NCBI GenBank assembly: GCA_001599595.1
Contig: BCHH01000012.1
Coordinates: 313,543-377,542, forward strand
Direction of reading: 5' to 3'
Length of the DNA stretch: 64,000 nucleotides
DNA from: Beverwykella pulmonaria
Taxonomy: Eukaryota; Ascomycota; Dothideomycetes; Pleosporales; Melanommataceae
The notes beneath the pieces were generated by a model. The model saw only the letters and a program-made list of their open reading frames with translations, made no database searches and was not told where the DNA came from. Shown here in pieces: positions 1-10,733 of this stretch (within the stretch, counting starts at the first letter, position 1; every line of letters starts with the position of its first letter). Both the position numbers and the translations under genes were made by a program.

Positions 1-1039
1 CCTCTCCCGACTTTCCACGTGCTTCAGCGGCCTTCTTCTTTAGACGCGCCGCTGTCGCAGATTCTGTCTCCACACCATAATATTTTCCCTCAGCCTCCTG
101 CAAGAATTCAAACATAAGTTTCACAGTCTCAAGTGTGCGAACACCATACGTCTCGAAATCTTGGCAGTGAATTTCTTCGAACCGAGCCTTCTTCCCAGTA
201 GCTAAGAAAGTCAACTAGGAATCATAGTTATAGTTTTGGAGACGCTCACCCTTCTCGAACGCGTTAGTAGTATCTTCCAAGGACCTAATATCGCTCACAC
301 CCTGGATCAAAGCATCATTGTACTTTTCCGGCTCGAGGAAGATGCCGTGCACAATATCCCCGTAATCATCACCGATCGCGATGAATGGGACTTCTTCCTT
401 CCCGCCCCACCTCGGAGTACGGAAGACGAGCGTTCCATCCTCGGATGGAATGAACGGGAATCCGCCAAATATAGGTGCCATCTCTTCACTCAGAAAATTC
501 TCGAAGTACCATCCTGCACTAACGATGACGACAGATTTGAAGGCACCTGTGGACTTGGCGTATTCGCCTATGGCGTGCTTGTCTGGCAACAAGTTAGAAC
601 GATCTTGATGCGAGGGATCTAAGGGCAAACCATCAAACGCAGCAATTGGAATCTTCACACGAGTTGACTCCTTCGCACTCGCCATCCCACTATACACAAA
701 AACTTCGATGCTCGCCTCAACCGCCGCATCAACAATCAGCTTCCCCAAATCCGCCTCCGTGCGCGTCTCTTCTGGGTTTTCGAAGACTGGGTCATCGGAG
801 TTGGTGTTTGCGAAGATAGCCCAGCTACCTTTAAATGCTGCGATGAGTGACTCTTTATCCCAGCCATCGGCTTTGACAACTTCAACGCCGGAAGCAGAGA
901 GTTTCCGGGCGGAGGTGGATGAGGGATTGCGAGTGATGCCTCGTAGAGTGAAGGGCGCGTTAGTGTTGGATTGTAAGGAACTAATTACAGAAGAGCCTTG
1001 GGCGCCGGTGGCTCCAAAGATGGTGATGAGTTTTGACAT
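1..1039 (-). CDS. NmrA-like NAD(P)-binding protein, 3' end cut by the window
   Basis: The N-terminus is a Rossmann fold with the dinucleotide motif GATGAQG at residues 9-15, followed by the NmrA-type pattern of a long atypical short-chain reductase. NmrA relatives bind NAD(P) and act as redox sensors, regulators or reductases; the substrate here is unknown. The model is exon 1 at 250-1039 (ATG at 1039) and exon 2 at 1-201, with a 48-nt intron at 202-249 (GTGAGC donor, CTTAG acceptor). The join is in phase and restores the family C-terminus, a run rich in FEEI, YG and YYGVETES motifs at about residues 270-310. The stop codon lies outside the window, so the protein is partial (about 330 residues seen). 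Without the splice the frame stops at 215. Confident in family, not in role. Confidence 0.88.
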
Positions 1040-2480
1040 GTTGGGATCGGGAACCTTGATTCGCTGAATAGAAGAGCGGTTTTTGAGTGCAAGGCGGATA
1101 TGGAAATATATTGTTTTCTGTTGATATAAATCCTACTTTTCATTCTTCCGTCTCGACGACCAACATTCCTACGATTTATACCTGCCACCATGTTCTTGTT
1201 ATAGAGCCTTCGCAACCCGCGGACTCTTCAGCTACCACCACGGCCACGTACCCCTTTGCCAATTTCGTCCAGCCCTTCGTCCTGTGTGCGAACGCAGAAT
1301 GTTTTCAAGAGCGGATTACGTAGAAAGGCGCGCGCCAAGTCCTCTCCGCTCTCTCTATCCTCCAGGCAGCTACAGTTTTTTCTCTTGGCGATTACACACT
1401 CCCGCTGGATACGATGTTTGTGTGACGCAATACTTCATAAGCTGGATCATGATTAGTGATATGAGATCGCATTGCTCGCATCGAGAGTATCGGACAAATA
1501 ACGAGAAGATTCGAGTTTGGATCCAGGTTGCCTTATATTCAATGAAAGGTCCTTGAAAAGTGCGTTATGTGCGGAAGGGTTTGGATATGTATGACATGTG
1601 TATTCCCCGAGAAAGGCCCACATCTAAACCGAATACGGCCCGATTCGGAGTCGTCATCGCGCTGAACCTCAAACCCTCTCAGCCACACCTCAACACCACT
1701 ACGCAGGCCCGCTGAAACCATGCATGGGCAGATGATAGTGATTCTAAAACCGGGTGGCCTGAAGCGAGCAATTCGTCAAGCGGGAACCGACGACTGCAGG
1801 AGGTGCACCTCACGAGAGGCCTTGGCTCCCTGCAAAGGCCACGCCCCCAGCAACTCGCATGACAATTGGCCACACTTTCCAAGAATCGATGCAGTGGCTG
1901 CACAACGACATCATTTCAGCCGACAACGCAGTTGCACAAATCCTAAAAGGACCAGGATTCCATTACGAGAATGCATTGGCAAATCTAGACCCTGCAATCG
2001 GTTTCACCGCCAAGGGCTTGTAAAAGCTTGTCCGAGCTTATTCCTTGATTTGGTGCGGCATTTTCTTCGCCAAGAAAGCTTGGTGAGGCTTAGTTCTCTG
2101 GGGCTATCCTTGTCAGCACGCATGTGGAATCCACTAGATGCGTCCCTCTTACGAAGCTGGACGCAGGAAGACCAATTGAACGCGTCGGCGTTGGTTATCG
2201 TAAAGGCTGAGGTGGCTCAGCTCTCGGTCCTTCAAGGGGGTTTAGATTTGGGGATATTGGATCTGGACAGAATCAGGAGATAGCGTGGCGCGTGAGGCGG
2301 TGCGATAACGGTGGCGGCCAATGAAGTGAGGGGTTGGAGACAGGTGTGTTGTATGCAGGTTTCAGGGCGTACATGCGGGATTGATGAGTTGGCTAAGTGG
2401 TGGCAGTCTGACGAATGACGATGACGGCGTTTGCAGGTCCGGAAAAGCGGAGAGTACGGGGGTAGTGTGGCGCGTCGAAG
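1040..2480. other. Intergenic, one weak small ORF
   Basis: The upstream side of the NmrA-like gene. A few open frames exist on both strands, but only the one at 1859-2023 reads like protein and it has no recognisable family. No repeat or RNA gene was seen. Confidence 0.5.
1859..2023 (+). CDS. Small unrecognised ORF, 54 residues
   Basis: An ATG-initiated frame of 54 codons with a protein-like composition: amphipathic start, acidic and aromatic residues mixed, few rare codons. It has no signal peptide, membrane segment or known motif. It lies in a 1.6-kb gap between the NmrA-like gene and the CaaX peptide. It could be an exon of an unresolved gene, a relic or chance. No function is proposed. 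Confidence 0.2.
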   Translation: MTIGHTFQESMQWLHNDIISADNAVAQILKGPGFHYENALANLDPAIGFTAKGL

Positions 2481-2490
2481 AGTATAAAGA
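2481..2490 (+). promoter_or_regulatory. TATA-like box upstream of the CaaX peptide gene
   Basis: The sequence TATAAA at 2483 lies about 209 nt before the ATG at 2692. The stretch between them is rich in CA and CT, as in leaders of strongly expressed fungal genes (CACCAACAACC-like runs near 2540-2640). This supports a real transcript for the small ORF downstream. The start of transcription is not known. Confidence 0.45.
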
Positions 2491-2654
2491 GATCAACGGT
2501 CGTCGTCGAGGGTCCACATCAAACCTCAACTTTGCTTATCACCAACAACCCCCACCTTACGACCATCGCCTTCTCCAAAGCCTTTATATCACCACTCCAC
2601 TTTACCACCCTGCACACAACAACACTTCTTGTTCGTCTCTTCCGCTTACCCATC

Positions 2655-2681
2655 ATGTCTAAGCTAAGACCTCGTAGATAA
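2655..2681 (+). promoter_or_regulatory. Upstream ORF of 8 codons in the leader
   Basis: An ATG at 2655 opens an 8-residue frame that stops at 2681, only 10 nt before the main ATG at 2692. If the leader runs from the TATA-like box, ribosomes would meet this frame first, so it may dampen or gate translation of the CaaX peptide. It is very basic (Lys, Arg, Arg, Arg). Function is inferred from position only. Confidence 0.3.
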
Positions 2682-2691
2682 CTCTGTCAAG

Positions 2692-2808
2692 ATGCCCGGC
2701 TCTACCATCTCCTCCGTCACCTCCATCATCAAGCCCAAGCCCGTCTCCTGCGGCGAGGAGTGCGACTGCTGCGGGTGCGACGAGTCCTGCTGGTGTGTTG
2801 TCATGTAA
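2692..2808 (+). CDS. 38-residue cysteine-rich peptide with C-terminal CaaX box (pheromone-precursor-like)
   Basis: The peptide starts Met-Pro-Gly-Ser-Thr and ends Cys-Val-Val-Met, a perfect CaaX box, directly before the stop. Fungal a-factor-like pheromone precursors are 20-40 residues, often start MP or MS, end in CaaX, and are farnesylated, trimmed and carboxymethylated on the last cysteine; this fits in length and both ends. It also has seven cysteines between residues 20 and 35 in C-x3-C-x-CC-x-C-x3-C-x-C spacing, more than the single cysteine of well-known Sordariomycete pheromones and like a copper metallothionein in count. A metallothionein would not need a CaaX end. Codon use is strongly biased to C- and G-ending codons (ATC, TCC, GTC, AAG), a sign of high expression. 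It has a TATA-like box and an upstream ORF. No pheromone receptor or mating-type gene is in the window. Confidence 0.62.
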   Translation: MPGSTISSVTSIIKPKPVSCGEECDCCGCDESCWCVVM

Positions 2809-3293
2809 ACCCTGGCTGCAGGCTCGTGGTACGACATTCATGGACACATACATGGTCTGAAGGATATATGGTCTGAAGGGATTAGCGTGGTTGGATAAGG
2901 AGTTTGTCCTACAATTCTGATACGGACGGTCTTCAATGGATGAAGGATTTCAGGTTCATGACTTTGCCTTCTTTCTTGCTTACGGTCGTGATGAAACGGC
3001 TGTTGTTGGTAACTTATTGTTCACGCAGTCGATCAACTTGTGTTATTTTATTGTTGCCTCATTCTTGACTTACTGATATTGTTTTCTCGGCCCCAGCCCA
3101 ACTAAGCCAGTTAAGCCCAGCCCTCGACAACTATAGCACATAGTCTAGTGTGGTGAAGCAAACCGAGAGTATACATAGGAATATTTCAAGTCTTTTCGGC
3201 AGTCAGCACAAGCTTGGTGAATCGTTCACGAAGCAAAGAAGATGGTATATACTAGAGGAAAATTTCGTAACATTATCGCATTACCAAACATCA
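2809..3293. other. Intergenic, 3' side of the CaaX peptide gene
   Basis: A T-rich stretch likely to hold the 3' untranslated regions of two convergent genes. No gene, RNA or repeat was seen. Confidence 0.5.
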
Positions 3294-4561
3294 CTACACG
3301 ACCTCGATTTCAGAAATTTTAAACCCATTCTTACTCAGCGGGCCTAGTGGCATCTCATCCCCGAACATGATCACACTCCTCGCCTCATTTGAGCTCCTCG
3401 AGCTCATCCCCTCCCCCTCCCTCTCCGCCTTTGACGCACTCCCAACCACAACGCTCAGATCCGTCCTGCAATGTATGCCACTCAGCCCTTCCTCACCACT
3501 ATCAATATTTTGGCGCCCTTTTCCTACTTTTCCTGTGGTGGAGAGATGGAATTGGTATTGGGACTCAGTGGGGTTGTGGGTGTTGCGTCGGCGGGGCTGT
3601 TGGTCGTTCGGGCTAGTGCTAGAGTGGACATCGTGCATGTCATTGTCAGGTTTGCCGCGCGCGAGGCGCACGACCAACGACGCCATGCTCATTTCTATGT
3701 TGAGCTTTACCATATATGCGACCGGATGGAATTGGATGTATACGACTGGGTTTTGGAGGAACATGAGGCCGATCAGCATAGCCTAATATTAGTCAGTGAT
3801 GTAACGACATGGGCCTTGTCTGAGTGTGCAGGGTTCAACTTACATCCATTGCAATTGAAACAATCATTAGCTTTGCGTTGAATCCCACAAGTGGTTGATA
3901 TTTGACAAGGCCGTGTTGCTCGACAAGCCGCTTCTTGACCGTCGAGAGGAAATACCAGTTCAGCCACGCATCCACAATAAGGATAATAACTTTTGATATC
4001 TTATCCCAGACATTGTTGATGTCGACCATCCTGCAAATGTTAGCACAGGCGAGAGTTCTTGAGTAGTAGCAGATGGTGCATACACTTGGAAGGGCGGCGG
4101 CTGTAGATGCGCCGGAATCCATATACAAAACACAGCAATATTTATCGCAGTAATGATGACCACCGTACCCCATTTTATACGATTTATCGTGCTGCGATGC
4201 TCCGCGATCAGTGCAATACGGTTTATGATGATCTGCATGAGTAGTTGAATCTCAAAGGTCCAACAGAGAAGGATGAAGAACAGTACGGGGACCCTTGCTA
4301 TTGTTAAAATTATTATTTCTGGGTGGATAGAGATGCTCACGTCGGTCCAATGATCCCATCAAGGAAAACCCAACCAATGACTCCAATAATGATGTTCGCG
4401 ATGATTTCTCCCCACATCATGTAGATGTAAACACTCCGCAAAGGGTTACGGTTCCGTCGCGTCTGCTTTATGGCTTCCCAGACTGTTAGGAATCCAAATC
4501 CAATGGTAAACCCGGCGGCCAGAGCAGAGAGCTGGACGTCCTCGCGGGCATTCGACGCCAT
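3294..4561 (-). CDS. Seven-transmembrane fungal integral membrane protein with long cytosolic tail
   Basis: Four exons (4341-4561, 4084-4293, 3844-4030, 3294-3782) with introns of 47, 53 and 61 nt join in phase to 368 residues. Seven hydrophobic segments can be read at about residues 10-28, 46-65, 75-98, 113-136, 155-176, 193-215 and 218-245; the last third is hydrophilic, rich in Ser, Asn and charge. The topology is GPCR-like and this style of protein (WEAIKQTRR-like loop after helix 1, IIINRIALI after helix 3) is common and uncharacterised in Pezizomycotina. It is not the fungal rhodopsin-like family of the next gene. The ATG at 4561 is chosen; an in-frame extension upstream would need a non-ATG start. 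The ligand and role are unknown. Confidence 0.75.
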
Positions 4562-6858
4562 GCTAGTGCTGTTGAGGTGCAAAGGATGATAAGCTTAGAT
4601 CAGGTATATAATGTAACTATACCAATGCATAGAGACTTAGTAGTAAGAATTAGAGAATGTGCTAACTTCCTGGTCGTCTTTCGTGGGTTTTGCCCCTAGC
4701 TTAGCAACAGAAGGCTCGTTGCAGGTTATATCCACGTCAGAAAAGAGTGGACTGGAAGGGGGTATCTGATCCGAAAATCAACTACCGAACCAAGCATGAA
4801 ACACGACTCAATGGCAAAGTCCTGGTGTTGATGTGGATCAGCCACCCGTGCCTATGGTTGATAGAACATGTGCCTGACCAGATCGGATGGGGAATTTCCT
4901 GCTAGGCTGCATGAAGGCAACTACTAACCTTCCCAAATGGACCTTCGTGCCCGAGAGGCGTTCTTTAGTGTAGCATAACCGAGAATTCCCCAGTCAACAC
5001 GGCACAGCGGATGAGATCCGCGCACCATGACTGGATCGACATCCCGCAATCCGCGTAGTATTGAAGAAACTAGTTTAGCTTGAATGTTAAGGCGCTCGTC
5101 ATTTTTTGATGCGAAACAAGCCTGCTTGGGGTTCGAGACGTTGAAGTTGTGCTGTGGGCATCAGGATCTCGATTACCCCTCCTTGTGAACATTGAACGGG
5201 GACGCCGAATCTTGAATTATACGAAATACGATCCAGACAGAAATAGCCACCTTAAAAAGAGCCAAATCCATTCCTTTAGCATCATTGTAGTATCATATAC
5301 ACAATCCCGGACAACACTGACAGAACTCGCCAGCTGTAGTCTCGCACGAGATATTTGGTTAGACCCATCTTTTCTGGCAGCTGTCACAGAAAGTTACTTA
5401 TTGATAGGCGAAGCTTAGAACCGTGGTTCTGGACGCGGTAGTGTCTTTCCACGTTGCCTGCCACGCGGTAGCCCCTGACTTCTGTAACGCAGTGGAGAAG
5501 CCGGTTGAACATATCGAATTCGAACAGCCACCAAGCCACTCCGAAATTCCCATTCTCAAGGTGCATTTCTCTGGTCCTCGACTGTTCTCAACCATGGGTA
5601 TCTTTGCCAAATAGGGGACTATCCACCGGCCTTGCCTCATAGCATTGCTGCTTCTGCTCGCCAATGGGAAGAGTGAAACCTCACTTGCAGATGGGCATGC
5701 GACATTTTGTAGTTGAACTTCGGAGAAAATATAAATCTGGCCAATCAAAAAGCTCAAATGGCGTGCCTCACACGGACAGAAACGTCGCTTGACACCACTT
5801 CGTATTGACGCACCGGAACCCGCCTTCGAACACTTCAAAGTTTCGGGCATGACCCAAAAAGATGGGAACCCCCGCACTGTCTCTTCATCCCCCGAGGTTC
5901 AATTTTCAAATAATGTATGTCGCAAATTTTCAACGCCCAATATCCAGCCCATCTTTCTGAATCAGTTAGCGCCTCCAAATACATGAGATTCTAGTCTGGC
6001 TTCCTTTCAGACCCATATGTTTGGGAATTAGCGGGATGCGAAAATTTCGCTGGTGAACTTTCCATCCATTGAGTTTCAGATGTTGGGTACCAACAGGTTC
6101 TTAAGGCTGACACAGATAATTTCTTGCGCAAATGTCGCGTCTGCTAGAGCCTCGGTAGCATCGTGACAGGAACTAAATTATCTCCCTTGAGGTGTCCAAT
6201 TTCCCCTCGTGTTTTCGCGTTGGGTGATTCCGCACGTCATGCTGACTAGTGAAGAACTGAATGTCAATGCAAGGATGGCTCGCCGTTGTTCAAGCTCGCA
6301 AAAGATACCTCTCCTGTTTCTGGCCTTTCCAGATACCCTCATTAAAGCCAGAAATACAATAGCTGATATTCTGTGTTCAGCTTTGTACGAAAATCTTCCA
6401 CATGGAGATTTTTACCTTGTCGTTGATCTCTCTAGATACCTGAAATATTAGACTACATGTTCATGACATGTCACTAGGAGCCTTCTGAAAATACCCAAAC
6501 TCGTGTTTATGATATAATTTCAATGCGTCAAGGAGAAGGTGGGCGCAAACATCCTACTCGTGCTTTAGGCGGTGTACTTAATTTCGAAAGCTGACGATCA
6601 ACGACACCATTTGGGTAAGATGTTGCAAGACTCGATCTACTTGCAGTAACAAATATACAGGAAGGAGAAAGAAGTAAGATGTCTATCCTAACCTGATATC
6701 TAGCCATAAAATACCCATATTACAAGACTTCGGCCGAATACCAAAGCAACCCTGAGAAAATTACAGACTAATAAGCACACCAGGTATCCTTAACTCCTTC
6801 TGGACCTGCTCTACTAACCCAAGATCTCAGAATCAATACCCGATCAAGGATAGGGCTC
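4562..6858. other. 2.3-kb gene-poor stretch with a possible coding relic
   Basis: No complete gene could be built. Between about 5423 and 5990 (+) there are consecutive protein-like open pieces, broken by stops near 5612 and 5699-5725, that look like a decayed gene of unknown family; an open frame on the other strand at 5398-5877 is probably its shadow. A further open frame at 6209-6451 (+) is not recognised. No RNA gene or clear repeat was seen. Confidence 0.35.
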
Positions 6859-8079
6859 TTATACTTCCCCCCAGTGCGAGTCATCCCTATCTTTCGACTC
6901 GTGACTAGTCTTTGTCTGCACTGTGATGCCGGTAATACCCCGATCCATACTTCCACTGCTCTTCCCTCTCGTTCCTTGTGACCCAGGGGTACTCGAGCCC
7001 AGAGAAAACATGCTTCGAACGCCTTTGAGAACACTGTCCACAGACTTGCTCTGGATGAGACCGCGAAGAGTCGGGAGGCAACATGCGAGGAGGCCGAGTG
7101 TAATTTCCATGAGGCACCAGAAGAGTTCTGATGTAAGAAGAACTGCATTAGGTTAGCACTTCTGTCACATGCCACTTGGTGTTTCTAGATTCTAGAACTT
7201 ACGTTCTTCGTCCATAGTAGGATCCACGCCGACGTGGAATGCCCAGATCATCCACAACATTCGAATAAGAGAAGCTGCAGCGGCGAGCGATCCAAGAAGG
7301 AAGACACATGTGACAGCAACTTTGCTGGCCGCTGGTAGACGGAGCTTCCAGATCTGTCGTCTTTATTAGTGTTGTGAGCGATATTCCGACCAGGGGCGAG
7401 GCTTACAAAGGGGAGGGGAATCAGAAGGATGAGAGCATCACCGACGAAGTCGGAGATGGAGCATGAGTAGCCGACCTTAAACATGTCTACACATTTTTCC
7501 ATTGCGAGCACGAGATCCGTAAACATCATCTCGAACTTCCCCTTGCACATGAACATGAAGGTCAATGTGTATGCGGCGCCCCAGAGCCCCATTAGTGTTA
7601 CCATGACCCATAGGAAGAAGTTGCGTCCGTTTTTCCAGTGTCTATCCACGATGAACAGTCGGCGGTAGAGAAAAAGGACGCTGAGCTTTACGAGCCCATT
7701 GGTAAATGCGAAAATTACGAGGAATGAGTATTCGAGCTAACGTTTGTTAGTCTGTAGTACTATTCCAAAGGTATGGTACACTTACTCGTCTCGCAGTCAC
7801 GATGGTCCAGTCGGAAGCCGCAACATCAGATCGTGCTACCATCTCTGGCATCGGTGGTGCAGGATATCCAAGCGACTTTGTTCCGATGCCGTAAAACATG
7901 ATCGACGAAAGACCGATCACTAGGATCAAACTTGGGACGGTAAGCCAATCGTCGATCAGAAGTGGTTGTCTCCGCTTGCGACGAGCGTAGAAACGCAGAG
8001 ATACGGCTAGGACATCGAGAACAAGGAGGGGAATAATGGTGCCAAGAATGGCCGCCGGGCCTGGGATTGACATAAACAT
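6859..8079 (-). CDS. Fungal rhodopsin-like 7TM protein (Pth11-related GPCR-like, no CFEM)
   Basis: Four exons (7786-8079, 7407-7736, 7203-7353, 6859-7142) with introns of 49, 53 and 60 nt give 352 residues in exact phase. Family landmarks: the helix-1/loop pattern RFYARR-x-DDW near residues 28-45, LSVLFLYRRLF near 115-125, WGAAY and a Cys pair around the large extracellular loop, and the final helix LFWCLMEITLGLLACCLPTL. These match the fungal integral membrane domain shared with Pth11-like receptors, whose members sense surface or chemical cues at the plasma membrane. The N-terminus starts directly at helix 1 and lacks the CFEM domain of Pth11 itself. The C-tail is Ser/Thr/Lys-rich and short. 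The signal it senses cannot be told. Confidence 0.85.
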
Positions 8080-8944
8080 AATGACCGTTCAGAGAATGTT
8101 GTCAAAGAATGTACAGATGAGGAGGCGGATTGAAACGAAGTCGATCTGTACCGACTCCAAAGAAAAGGTTCTCACGAAATCGTCGCACGGTGTCGTTATA
8201 ACGACAGGGCGTTCACAGCCCCCAAAGACATCACCACACCCTCCCAGAGTTGGGGTTTGAAAATACACGCGCTGCTATTTGGAACAAAGCATCCTTCGGA
8301 GACCGGTCGCCTTGTCTTACATGCTGTCCCAACGTCTTCGAAGCCAATCCAGCAAAGACTGCATATTGACTTCCCTGACTAGCGATCTCGAAGGATTCAA
8401 CCTCACAGTGGGCGCCAGGGGTTCGTGTTGATGGCAGTTCGAATAAACTCCGCGAGGCGGCGAACTGGCCATGTAATCAAGTTCCAGATGGACTAGTGCT
8501 GAGGCTTCGCAGCTTGGCCTCATGGGCCGACTGGGTATTAGAGTGGACATATATTGGGGGGGTAAGCGGATTCGGTAAATATATGAGCGCCTACACAGCC
8601 CTCCACGACAAAGATTTTAAGCGAGAAATATGGGGCACGGTTTCGTACAGGGCGGAGGGGACCCGTCAACGTGACTCTCCATATGTTGAGCGCATTGGGC
8701 ATGCTGGGGTCTCTATTCGATACATGCAGTGCCAACCCTACCCACCCAAGTGCTCCGCGCTTGAAACTCAAATATCTTGCATTCCAGCCTTCCTTCTTGT
8801 CGCGATCATGTGAGAAGTAAGGTGAGAACCTTGGAATTACTCTTGCTATGGAGTAGCTAAACATTTGGGGACACGTGCATTTCACATCCAATGGTCGTCA
8901 CAATGAAAAGCCCAACTTCAATTTTCATTCGTTCTGCACATGCT
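8080..8944. other. Intergenic, nothing recognised
   Basis: Open frames on both strands around 8490-8890 overlap one another and read as low-quality protein. No family, repeat or RNA gene was seen. Confidence 0.5.
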
Positions 8945-9260
8945 CTAAAATACACACCCCATTATGTTCATCTCATCGCCGTTCTTTGGGGTTGTGATTG
9001 TGTACGATTCAACATCTCGGCGAGCAGCTGTAGAGCATGAATAAATGTAACAAAGATATAGGTGAATGCACAGCAAACGAACCTCTCACATTCTCACATT
9101 CCTCAGCAACGTGGACTTCAAGATCCGATCTTGGGGTGACTACAACTAATTAGCTCTTGAGAATGAGAAGAACAGGGCATCAAATCATACCTGGAAGTGG
9201 TGCTGCCGCGACAGAAGCGAACAGGATGGCCAATGTGACGAAGACGGGGTGAAGAAGCAT
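8945..9260 (-). CDS. Small secreted peptide, 69 residues, three exons
   Basis: Exons 9191-9260, 9083-9139 and 8945-9027, with introns of 51 and 55 nt (GTATGA and GTTCGT donors, GTAG and ACAG acceptors), give 69 residues in phase. Residues 1-20 form a clear signal peptide ending AAA, so cleavage is likely near residue 20. The mature part is about 49 residues, acidic, with a dibasic Arg-Arg at about residues 45-46 that Kex2-type protease could cut, leaving a C-terminal peptide of about 23 residues. Two cysteines are seen (about 38 and 67). The gene is divergent from the UstYa-like gene, with 465 nt between the two ATGs, so they may share a promoter. It could be an effector-type protein or a ribosomal peptide precursor. 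The fit of two splices around one signal peptide frame argues that it is real. Confidence 0.6.
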
Positions 9261-9725
9261 CTTGTGACTTTTCAAGAAACTCAACTTCTGGTGTAGGTAT
9301 GATTCAGTGGAGCAATTTGTGAGTGGGCAGCTTGTGGAGATCTGAAGAGGAGATATCTTCGCTATATCTCAATGAACATGTCGTATGGTACTCTCAACAT
9401 GCATGTTCGTTACTTTACAGCGGGATCAAGGATGACTTTACGCAACCGAAAAATTCACAAGGCGGATTTACACATTTGACTATCTCTGTTAGTGATGCAC
9501 AATGCTGCTGGGACTCTCGTACCAATGAATGGTGCAGAAATTTAATCTCGATAGGTACGGGAGCGCGTGGCCCACTTACCCGAATTATTGATTAAGGCCC
9601 CATGTCTTGATCGGGCCGCCACACCGGAGTCGAGCTGCTGATGGCCGAACTCAAAAAGGTTAAAACATTTAGAAGGCTATCTTTGTCACAATCAATGGAG
9701 AGTGTATCGAAAAGTATCGTGCAAC
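9261..9725. promoter_or_regulatory. Shared divergent promoter region
   Basis: This 465-nt gap separates the start codons of the secreted 69-residue peptide (-) and the UstYa-like gene (+). No binding site could be assigned with confidence. The arrangement allows co-regulation. Confidence 0.4.
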
Positions 9726-10733
9726 ATGGACGAAGAGAAAGAATTGTTGCTCAACGACGACGAGAATCCACACCCAAGCCAGACTCGAAGGCGTGGCTGG
9801 ATCAATCTAATCTCACGACACAAATTCTTGAGCATTTATCTTGTCCTGATACATATCGCTTTCTTCATTTCAGTTTTTGAGAATTTTTCTTCCCAAGACC
9901 AAAGTCCTCGGATAATATGTACGTGCACACACTGTCTGTCCTCCGCTTCAAGAAGGATTCCAACTTACTTTGCCCATTTAGTTCCAGAACTTCGATCGCT
10001 TCGCCATTTTATCAAAGTCGAGCATGCAACAAACCATACGGAGTACAGCAACTTCTCCGGTCCACCCAATTCAGAGAATGCCGCAGCATGGACGCGCCTC
10101 CTCCAGCGTGAGCATTCGAATTTCTATGCCCCTTTAGATCGTGTACTCACCCTCTTTCACAGCGCTATATTTCAATGCATCAGAGGAGGAAGTAATAGCC
10201 GGTGGTGCATCTCCTGAGCAATCGGTGCGGGTGAAGGGTGGCGGCTACATTGCCGCTTTGGGGGCATATCATGAGATACACTGTCTCGTAAGTTAAACGG
10301 CCTTCGACTTGCATGATCCTACTGACAGAACCATAGAACAAACTGCGCTACTTCCTCTACACCAACAACATGACCCAGTCCCAGCGGGAAATTTGGGAGG
10401 ATCATCTGGGTAAGAGCCTTCCTTCGCCCCATCCGACGCACCTCACTCCGAAGTTGTGCGTCTGTCCTGTACTTGGTTTTCGGGCTCACTGACGGGCTCA
10501 CAGACCACTGCTTAGAAGTCCTTCGTATTTCGGCAATGTGCACTGCGGACACAAGTTTGTACACCTTCAGTTGGCCTGAAGACCCTGAAGCCCGGTTCTT
10601 GGACGCACATTCTAGGTCACCAAGGAAGTGTGCGGATTGGGAAGAGCTGGAGAGCTATGCTTGGGGAAGGAAGATTGGGCTCACTCCAACGCTACTCAAA
10701 ACTGTGCAGAACGGTAATGGGACAGTCGGTTGA
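9726..10733 (+). CDS. UstYa-family (DUF3328) oxidase-like membrane protein
   Basis: Five exons (9726-9918, 9982-10107, 10163-10287, 10337-10409, 10504-10733) with introns of 63, 55, 49 and 94 nt give 248 residues, the usual UstYa length. A single membrane helix lies near residues 31-50 after a basic stretch, then the lumenal domain. The two family signature motifs are present: YHEIHCL at the end of exon 3 and DHCLEVLR at the start of exon 5 (the HxxHC type). UstYa proteins catalyse oxidation and cyclisation in dikaritin RiPPs such as ustiloxin, and other oxidative or halogenating steps in fungal metabolite pathways. No second UstY gene, methyltransferase or P450 is adjacent, but a small secreted protein gene lies on each side. 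Substrate unknown. Confidence 0.88.

Noticed and set aside
2692..2808. Plain metallothionein for the cysteine-rich peptide
   Set aside because: Seven cysteines fit, but the exact CaaX end and Met-Pro start fit a lipopeptide precursor better; metallothionein is kept only as an alternative.
9702..9725. Longer N-terminus for the UstYa-like protein
   Set aside because: The extension would start at GTG; the ATG at 9726 leaves the usual short cytosolic tail before the membrane helix.
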